Positions 55,808 through 64,000 of a DNA stretch of 64,000 nucleotides are shown here, piece after piece (within the stretch, counting starts at the first letter, position 1; each line of letters begins with the position of its first letter). The stretch covers positions 806,001 to 870,000 of the forward strand of contig JALLLT010000001.1 of NCBI GenBank assembly GCA_025266875.1, read 5' to 3'. This DNA comes from Fennellomyces sp. T-0311 (Eukaryota > Mucoromycota > Mucoromycetes > Mucorales > Lichtheimiaceae). A program made the translations under genes and the position numbers. The notes under the pieces were generated by a model. The model did not search any database, was not told the DNA's origin, and saw only the letters and a list, made by a program, of their open reading frames with translations.

Positions 55808-58118
55808 ACAATATCCCTTTGAACGTCAAAGTATAACCTTCTTTTTAATAAATTCCATTTGTATATCACTTTGATTGCGATACGTAGTGAAACAATACAT
55901 TGAGACAAATACCACTGAGAATGTGTACTTCAGGAACGAATTGATTCGCCATCAACAAACATCAACAATGCATCGATTTCTACCTAATGTTCAACGAGCA
56001 CATGATCAAAATTAAAAGTACGTTTCGCCCATAGGTGCTAGCTGCGGCAATGCACGGAAAAGTTTTTTTTCGCAATAGATCAGACAATTTCTGCTTAACG
56101 CATTATGCAGTCCTGGCAGCGGCTTGGATCAATGATGTTTGTTTCTTCCGTCATGTGTATCAAAACCCAGAGAACTTGGTTGGCCGTTAAAAACGACAGG
56201 CTCAATGAATTACATGTACATAACCTCTCAATTAGCTGCACTTTTGCTATGGCCATTATACCTTATCTGAATCATTAAATCTAGCTGGAGTACACCCGTT
56301 TCTAAGATGATTGCTTGTGTATGTGTCTTCAAAGTACCGAATAAAAAAATATATACAACAATGCCACCTGATTCCATATACATAAATATCTTGAATATAT
56401 AGGCATGTATTTCATCACAAACATAATCTATCTTCGTATGTTGATTGGCAATAGATGAAACTAGCGACTATCATCACGCAGCTTTGTTGAGATCGGGATG
56501 TCCGTGGCCACCATCCGACCACTTGAAGACTCGGTGAGGCAAACAATCTCAACATAAAACACTCTTCGCTATATATTCAAATGTTCATGTTATTTCACAA
56601 TGTTTTCTTAATTGAGTAAAGTAGAATATATTCTACAGTGGTTTTGCATCAGTATAAAGCTTATTTTATGTCGCATCAGCAAACCATTTCTAACAGTTGC
56701 TCTTGTGTAATAACGCTACTTTTTATAGACATTCATCCGAAAACACTACAAAATTTTTCAATTCAAACAGATAGGGATATGTCACCAGTTTTGATTGCTT
56801 TTTGGTTGCCCTGCATCGGCAATTGCTGTCCCTTACACCAAATAAATCAAAGATGTGTTCCTATCGCTTCGGAAGGATCATATCGACAATGATTCTTTTG
56901 TTTTGGTAAACAAAACTTGGAACAAAGAATAATAAAAAAAAAGTCATCAAATAGGAATAAAACTTATCAATTGTTGTTGGGGCTAACTCTCTATTTTCGC
57001 ATAAAACAAGCAAGGAGCAGCTCTACGTGGCGGAACTCATTGTAAGGGATACCCAATACTCTGTCATCGTGAACAGATGTACAAAGCAGATCAGCGAAAC
57101 GGTTCTTTATTGTTATCTTAGCTTTTTGTAAAAAAAGAAAAAAGAAGAAAGATGATACTCTACTTCATTATTGTTTATTTAGATTTGAAAAAAATGGCAC
57201 ACAAGTTTTGGAACGTTTTTGAAGTGCATACAAGCTAAACGGTTTTTGGGCATTTGTATGTGGCACGCGACATCACGACGTAAATCACTTGGTATTCGCG
57301 ATATGAAAACTGGCCATCCAAGGTACTACAATCATTGCCATAAAACACATTGTTAATCATGTCAGTAATAAACATGACGCTTTGCGCCGTCTGTTTTTTC
57401 TTTCTGTTGTTACTGTCAGCTCGCGTTAATCAAGATCAAACAGATGATAAAAGTGTACATTTGTAGGTAAGCATAAATTCAATGACATCCCAAGTGCGTT
57501 AAGCACGTGGTCTTTTTAGCACAACACATTGCATACTCTTCTCGCCTAATATTTTTAAGCATCGAAAATACATCCACCAAATATACATGGATAAAGTAGA
57601 TACCGTGCTTCCTGGAAACTGGTTACGAGCAATAATGGGCGTTGACGGGTGTTTTAGAAATGTGAACAAACAAAAAAAAAACCCGATTTCAGTATGAAAA
57701 CCGAGTATGTGTATCCAACAAGACTTTAGCAAGCTTCCCCTAACAGTGACTCGGTGTCGTAACAAAGTAGTATCAGAGTTGTTGGTTTTCTTTGCATACG
57801 ATAAAGGACGGCGGTGCGGGTCCTTTTGGGTTCCTAATTATATTATCAATTTTCAAACGAGACATTTTACAGCAAAGTAACAGGAACGTTCGGGCGTAGT
57901 GATGAAACTCGTAAACAGACTGTATAGAAGTTTCCAAACGTCAGCCTCGAGATTTGGTGTATTGAGCGTGCGGTTTTTCATTTTTTTTTTATTTGGCGAA
58001 GATATATATATCGACTATGGCTACATCCAAGGGCAAAAAAGGCCCGATTGTATTTTCCATCTCTCTTTTTCTTTCTCTTCATTTCTTTACTGTTCACCTC
58101 CAAAAGAAAAAAGCGTAG
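55808..58118. other. intergenic, AT-rich
   Basis: 2.3 kb with no supported gene. Frames at 56638-56892, 57499-57765 and 57899-58306 have no motif; the last overlaps the start of the VTC-like gene in another frame. The final 100 bases before 58119 are strongly pyrimidine-rich, as for other leaders here. Confidence 0.5.
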
Positions 58119-61100
58119 ATGGACACACTGCCCTTATCATCGCCCCAATTTGTAATACACGATCGGCCCCTCGACACGTTATTCAATCAGTTACCCTCCG
58201 TATTTGTTCCGAGCCATGTGGCCACTCTGGGACAGTTATCAGACGCCGCAAAAGCTTTTGGCAAGCTCGATACTACCAAAAGGCGATCATCGGCCGAAGA
58301 AGATAGTAATTTACGTCTTTGTCAGCAACATCAATGGCAATGGCGATTCTTTTACATTGATACCGAACGGCTTGACCAGGAACTTGAAAAAGTGGTATAC
58401 GGCGAACGCATTGACCAACGCGCGTTTTTACAAATCTTGGAAACTGAGCTAATCAAGGTAAAAAAAAAATGAAGAAAAAAATATGCGACACAAGGTTGCA
58501 CGAAACATTGTTTATTTAGCTCTTTGAGGGTTTTAGGTACACGAATTTTATCACCTCAAACGAGGTGAAATTCAACGCCGGATCGCATTCTGCAAAAGCA
58601 CCCATGACCCACGCTATCTCAAAAAAAGCCCACATCGTCGACTCTCTCAACTCGAATCCGAAATGGGTGCCTTGCCCTGGGATATCCAACAGTTGACTCA
58701 TTTTGTAAAAACCAACTATTGCAGTTTGTTTGCGGTCGTGTACAAATATGACCGTCATCTGTCATCCCCTGCCCGTCATCCACACGATCAACAACAAACG
58801 GTTCTGCAAAACCAATTGTTTCGCCTTGTTGCAAGCAAACCCTTCTGTGACCCATCCCAGCTGTTTGCCTTAATTGCTTCACTTAATGACCTTTACAAGG
58901 TCACGCGCAATAACCAATTACGGTTAGTAGACAATACTCCTGCATTGTTGTCAACCTTGTTTCGAAATGAAGACGATGCCGATGCTGAGACACATTACTT
59001 TAGCACCCGTGCATCACTCTATTCCTTGGATGTACCGAATGTTGATGGTGATGACGAGTTACGCCAAGTACCCAATTACACAAGCATTTATGTTACACAC
59101 ACGTCAGCGCCTCCGCCTCGGATAGCAACAACAGCTTTGCCCCCAACAGCCTTGCCACCTTCTCCTGCCACAACGTCTGATGGCGAAGATGACGATGATT
59201 CAACATCACTATACTCCACCAGCGATGATACCACTTTGTCCGATCGCGATGTTCTCTCAGTGCAACAGTTCTGGGTCCATCCGGATAATCTCACTGAAGT
59301 TATGCTTTATATCAGCAAGCATATGGATATGACCGAGTCGGCGTTACCGCCTGCCAAAGTCGATACAGCGTCACGGCGCAGTCAGTACAGCCACCAAAGC
59401 ACTATTACAACATTGCATCTTGATACACCTGATCTGGCAAACTACAAAGAACGGGTGGGTGGCATCTCCCTGAGGGCTGGCAAGCATCAAGAATGTAAAT
59501 CCTTGCGAGTGCGTTGGTTTGAGGAAGATCAGCGGGATCCAGCAGTCTCTAAGCCTGTCGTTGCCATGGAGGAAAAGGTATACCAAACCGGTTCTGCTGC
59601 TTCCGGTTACCGAAACAGAGACAAGAGTCCATGCCGTTTCCCTGAAGGTGACATTTTTGATGAAAGCTACCGGCAACATCGTCGACAAGGAAGCAAGTCA
59701 TACACAAGACATCGGCTTTGGCTCAAATCGAAGCATCTGAACCCCTGGCTCCATGGATCCTGGTCATTAAGACATCTGCTCGATAAACCTCACTGTCGAC
59801 ACCGTCGAATGTCGCTCGCGGATGAATGCATCGAAGAGTACAAGGACTCAAAATTACATGAGCAAATTATACAAATGGAAAACGATGCTCGCTCACGACA
59901 CATGGAACCAGGTAAAATGTTTTCATTGTTTTGTCGAAACATCTAAACCAATTTGTTTGGTAGTTTTGAAAACAATGCTTCGTCGCACGGCATTCACAGT
60001 TCCGGAAAATGACTTGATTGTTTCGATCGATACGGAAATCGCCATTGTTCGTTCATCACATGCTCAAAACACTGGTATGAACAGCGATGAATACCGACGC
60101 TATGCATCATCTGCTTCGGAAACAGAAGATTATTTTGACCATCAGCCACCACCACCCAAGGCAACTATCAGTCGAAGTGAACCATACCCATATCCATCAA
60201 TCGAATCAAATGATATTGTACGCTTCCCCTATGCGGTAATCAAAGTCAGCTGCCTTGCCAAATCGCATCATCGATATACATGGTTAGCAGATCTGTGTTC
60301 CTCGCCTTTGGTAAGCACTCACGATCACACTGACATTACTGATTAAATAAACTGTTGTTTAGCTCGAGCCAGTTCACGACTTCTCAACGTATATCCATGG
60401 TGTTAGCGTGCTCATGTCTGATAAAGTCCGCTTGGTACCGTTATGGGTAGGAAACAATTTGCTTAAAAGCGACCTTAGTTACTGATTGATGCCATAGAAA
60501 CCGAAAATGGATATGGATTTATCTAGGGAAAGCAAACAAGGTCATCTGATCAAGCAGCAACTTCGCTCGCTTTCGATCGAGCGCAGTGCATCAGCGGAAA
60601 ACAACCTATTGCAGTTACCACCGACACCTTGGAGCACCACACCGGCTCTCTACTCCCCCACAAGCAGTAATAACAGCAGTAGCAGTTGCATCAGCAGCAA
60701 CAACCAATCTGAATGCACCCGAGCAACCACACCAAGTAGCCCAAAAGGCAAATCAGTGTCCGAAGATGATTTATTAGCAGCTGCCATGGCGGACGAGCGT
60801 CGTCCCTTACTTCAAAAGCAACAACATTCGTCCGTCGAATCTTATTGCAGCTTTGATCATCCTTCGTCTTCGCGTTCTGACCCAGCTCAATGTCGCGATT
60901 GCATTGCTCGTCGCCAGTCGTCGTTCCATAAAGGTGGTAACAGTCGGAATTCGTCTTCCGGAAGCTTGTATAGCCAATACAACCAACGTACTGTTGATAA
61001 AGATTCGCTCGCAACGCATCGTCTTTCTCGATTGGTGCAAACACTATGGCCATCGCTTGGTGATATTGATGACAGTAAGCCGATCAGACCTGGCGCTATT

Positions 61101-61262
61101 TTACCACTTCATTTGCCAGACACTGTCTCCAAAAATGACAACGGAAATGACAAGTTATCAATCACCGGACAGTCACCACGAGCGTTAAAGATGACACTAA
61201 TGTGTGGAATGGCATCGGGTGCTGTCGCCTTTTTGTTTTACTATATTTTGACTACTTTATAG
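58119..61262 (+). CDS. SPX + VTC-like (triphosphate-tunnel) protein with C-terminal TM
   Basis: Five exons (58119-58457, 58537-59911, 59964-60310, 60363-60446, 60498-61262) give 969 residues. SPX-like region at about 1-270: QWQWRFFYIDTERLDQEL, VHEFYHLKRGEIQRRI, LTHFVKTNYCSLFAVVY. VTC domain at about 360-720: VQQFWVHPDNLTEVMLYISK, LDTPDLANYKERV, SLRVRWFEE (RxR), MEEKVYQTG, LRRTAFTVPENDLIVSIDTE, RFPYAVIKV and HDFSTYIHGVSVL. Then a Ser/Gln-rich region and one C-terminal TM (CGMASGAVAFLFYYILTTL). Yeast Vtc4 makes polyphosphate at the vacuole; its Glu in the LEVKL strand is Lys here (AVIKV) and the Lys of FSKFIHG is Thr (FSTYIHG). The three-helix domain of Vtc proteins is absent. Likely a non-catalytic accessory or sensor; the N-terminus is less typical of SPX, so the start is uncertain. 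Confidence 0.85.
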
Positions 61263-61321
61263 GCAGAATAAACTACCTTTGTTATACCCATTTATTATCA
61301 CTATAAACCTTGTTTTTCTTT

Positions 61322-62495
61322 CTATTTATTCAAAGTTTGATTAAGGTGATACACAATCATATTTATCGACTGTTTATATATTGGTGTTTCAAGAGGTGCC
61401 GAAAAATATCCGTGGACTTGTATACTTCACTGTTAGAAAATAGCATGGCGTGATATATGTATGCAAACTTACTTGCTCCTAGGAGACGTACTGCAGTCGT
61501 TGGGACTCCGGCTGCTGCTAGTCTGCGCGCATAGGCTTCACCTTCATCACGCAATACATCCGCTTCTGCGGTCAGGACGATTGCTGGCGGTAAACCTTGG
61601 AGTTCTTTATCGGTAGCCAACAAAGGATGCGAATGGCTAGTTTTTGGCTCAGTAGCGAAGTATACTCTGTCGTAATACTCGATGTCTTTTAAGGACAGAG
61701 GATAGTCGCCTTTACCAAATTCTGTGTACGAATCAAACGAGTCATAGGTTGGCGATACCCAGGGGTAAATAAGAACTTGTGACTTGATATTGTTTGGAAA
61801 CTTTTCTTTGGCCATAACTGCGAACGATCAAGTTAGAAACAAGCTAATGCTAGCGGATTTGAGTCTTACGTGCTATAGCAGATGCAAGATTACCACCAGC
61901 CGAATCGCCGCATACTGCAATTCTGCTCGTATCCACATTAATATCACTTCCATGTTCGAGGAGCCAATTTAATGCACTGAAGCACTGTGAATGCGCTGTA
62001 GGATATTTCGCTTCAGGGGCAAGTGAATAATCAACAAATATAGCTGCAGCATGGGCTCCAATGCATATCTGTTCTCGATTGAGTTTTCGTGAGAACGTTT
62101 TCCACTCGTGTTACATACCTCGCGGATCCCTTTACTGTGAGAATATTTGGAACCAAACACAAAGCCTCCACCATGACTAAGATCCATCGTATGTTAGATA
62201 CATTGGATTTGCGGCGTACAATGATGGCTTACAAGTAAAGGATCACTGGAAGAACCTCATTCTCGGTCCCAAGAGGACGAAGCAAGAACAAATTTACTGT
62301 GTTGTTGTTGTAGGTAATTATCCGTTCTTCTTCGATTATTTTGGGCAAAGAAATCGTTGTAGCTGCTATTTTGTCAACATTATCGCGATACTCCTTTGCG
62401 GTGATGTTGCCGCCGCTAGGGCGTGGATTGTTTCGAACTCTCTCAAAGTGTGCTGCGTAAGCTGGGTCTAAAGGTATTTTTCTTTCGGTAGCCAT
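61322..62495 (-). CDS. HSL-type alpha/beta hydrolase (esterase/lipase)
   Basis: Five exons (62233-62495, 62119-62176, 61870-62068, 61473-61817, 61322-61416) give 319 residues, normal for the hormone-sensitive-lipase group of carboxylesterases. Oxyanion motif HGGGFVFGS at about 89-97, DYSLAPEAKYP, nucleophile elbow GDSAGGN, acid residue in TAEADVLRDEGEAYA, and base His in IHGYF. All catalytic elements are present, so it should be active. The last exon (acceptor at 61417) is needed to supply the His. Start at 62495 (MATERK); an upstream frame extension to 62579 has no family support. No signal peptide, so cytosolic. Substrate unknown: short-chain esters or acylated metabolites are typical. Confidence 0.93.
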
Positions 62496-63333
62496 GGTTA
62501 TTTGAATATAAAGCGGGGAAGAAAGAGAGAGGTGAAGATAAAGACGCCGACAGCTTTGTTCCTGATTGAGGTTACACACGATGCATAGTTTCCGTATGCT
62601 TACACAAAACGATACCTTTATTTTGAACTAGACTGATTGGTTTTTCAGTTGTAATATTCATGCACTCCTGCAAACTTTTACCACGTACTACACCGATCCG
62701 TTGAATGCGATTACTCTATGCCTTTTGAATTAAGCTTTGAGCGATGAACAACGAAGAATATTCTGTGATTCCTGATCAAATGCTACCCGTCTCCCCATCA
62801 GATACTGCCAACATATTAAAGAAAGCAACACCCTGGCACTCGTTGCTATGCACGAATGACAACTACATCACTTTTGGTTTGTCACTTTAAGCTGCTATTA
62901 AGGTACTTCCCCAACGGCGTTCATAAGTGGCTATCAGTAATAGTAATGCTTGAAAACTACTTTATTCGGTTTGCAAAAGCACTTAAGCTAACAAGCCATT
63001 ACGTACTATACGATTACATCGCTTTGTTTAATCATATAATTACAATATACAAAACTCGTGACTATGTAGCACAATAGTATGGCGCAATCGGTCCTGGAAG
63101 CCAAACTTGGGAAACTCGGACCAGTAGTTGCACGACTGCTTAGAAATACAACCATTTTGACGGGTATTAGGCTGCGCCTCCTCTTTGCAATTGACATCAT
63201 CATGATACCTGAATCAGATTGCTTATAAATCATCGTATTAGATCAAACATCTATAAAAGAAAGCAGATTCTGTGGTCTTGGTGATCTATAACGAGAAGTT
63301 TCAAACTTCATCAAGTGCCCATTTCTGATCAAT
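62496..63333. promoter_or_regulatory. divergent intergenic region between the esterase and the GST gene
   Basis: 838 bp holding the promoters of both genes facing outward. Frames at 62856-63233 show no motif. Confidence 0.4.
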
Positions 63334-64000
63334 ATGCCTGATATTACTACGCCTTTGGAGCTATACTATCTAAATTTGAACCGAAGTAAGCGACAGATAT
63401 TGACAATGTACCTTCTATTGCTCATCACAACTATGTACACATTTACTTTTACGCAAAACAGTTTTTGGTTTTGGTGAACCCATTAAACTCTTACTGGAAG
63501 ACGCTCAAGTGCCTCATGAATACCACCAGATTAATTGGGAAGAGATGTGTGAATTCAAGCCAAAGTTGATAGAATCAGGAAACCCTTTTGGTACTGTACC
63601 TGTTGTTGACTTTGGAGATGGTCAATTTCACGGATCGAGTGTTCCGCTTATGCGACTTCTTTGCAAAAAACTTGGTAAGAAGTTCTTTTGTGTTATCAGA
63701 ATGCTTTGTTTAACACCAATACGTATTGGTTAAAAGGCAAATACGGTGCCAACAATGATCAAGACGAATATTTCTTGGACTGTGCCGCAGATTTTTCCAC
63801 TGATTGGCATCTCACTGCTGGGAAAACGCTTTTCAGTCGGGTAGGGATTCATCAAAGTCAGTTTTAGTACGACTATACATCTAACCAAAGTTTTTGATAG
63901 GATGATCCTGCGAACAGAGAAAACTATCTCAATAATTCGGCAGAAAAGCATTACTCACGATTCAATCGTGTCTATGGTCTCCGTGGCGGACCCTACATCT
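63334..64000 (+). CDS. glutathione S-transferase (partial, runs off the window)
   Basis: Cytosolic glutathione transferase, sigma/S-crystallin-like or fungal type. Exons so far: 63334-63385, 63462-63674, 63737-63840, and 63901 onward to the end. The thioredoxin-like N-terminal domain is visible: LELYYLN with the Tyr near the start, FGFGEPIKLLLEDAQVPHEY, NPFGTVPVVDFG with the cis-Pro, and HGSSVPLMRLLCKKLG in the position of the QSxAIxRYLA glutathione-binding helix. The C-terminal helical domain starts at KYGANNDQDEYFLDCAAD and is cut by the window edge. Start taken at 63334 (MPDITTPLELYY). Glutathione conjugation is inferred from family. The product is incomplete here, so class and activity remain open. 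Confidence 0.85.

Noticed and set aside
57899..58306. Upstream ORF as the true start of the SPX/VTC-like gene
   Set aside because: It is in a different frame from the SPX exon, and no splice joins it in phase to a recognisable SPX N-terminus.

Overview
The window reads as nuclear DNA of an early-diverging filamentous fungus, most likely a mucoralean (Mucoromycota). The genes carry many short GT-AG introns (about 50-110 nt), sit close together on both strands, and encode plainly fungal proteins: a Kap123 importin, a fungal-type Pol III subunit, a ZIP zinc transporter and an SPX/VTC-like protein. The flank holds decayed LINE retrotransposon pieces. Species cannot be fixed from sequence alone. 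All gene models were spliced by eye. Apart from the DNA polymerase X N-terminus and the rhomboid C-terminus, exon phases close exactly.

Layout. 1-4490: gene-poor, with two decayed LINE fragments in opposite orientation. 4491-15635: a compact block with importin KAP123 (+), a fusion of a degenerate Ras-like GTPase with a Ras guanine-nucleotide exchange factor (+), an F-box protein (+) and the U5 snRNP protein Dim1 (-). 16688-17723: a ChaC-type gamma-glutamylcyclotransferase (-). 17724-23045: about 5.3 kb without a supportable gene. 23046-29338: three minus-strand genes, a ZIP zinc transporter, a 639-residue WD40 protein with two consecutive micro-exons, and a rhomboid-family protein whose catalytic histidine position is asparagine.

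30588-43400: a tandem array of four cytochrome P450 genes on the + strand with near-identical exon architecture. The second copy is a pseudogene (in-frame stop and lost splice donor). The two middle copies have an extra intron inside the haem-binding motif. 43582-45431: a DNA polymerase X (-). 46006-47545: a broken three-KH-domain RNA-binding gene with four single-base frameshifts and a lost donor (-). 47928-49994: a multi-LIM-domain protein (-).

51647-53094 (+): the most unusual gene, an intron-containing nuclear gene for three tandem NUMOD4/HNH-type homing-endonuclease modules. 53325-54147: RNA polymerase III subunit RPC31/RPC7 (-). 54837-55807: an SH3 protein with a proline-rich tail (+). 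58119-61262: a large SPX + VTC-like protein lacking the usual three-helix C-terminal domain and key polymerase residues (+). 61322-62495: an HSL-type esterase (-). 63334 to the end: the 5' part of a glutathione S-transferase (+).

Housekeeping genes dominate both ends. The centre is an accessory region (P450 array, broken genes, HNH gene). The P450s, glutathione S-transferase, ChaC and esterase suggest xenobiotic or secondary metabolism, but nothing in the sequence shows they act in one pathway.
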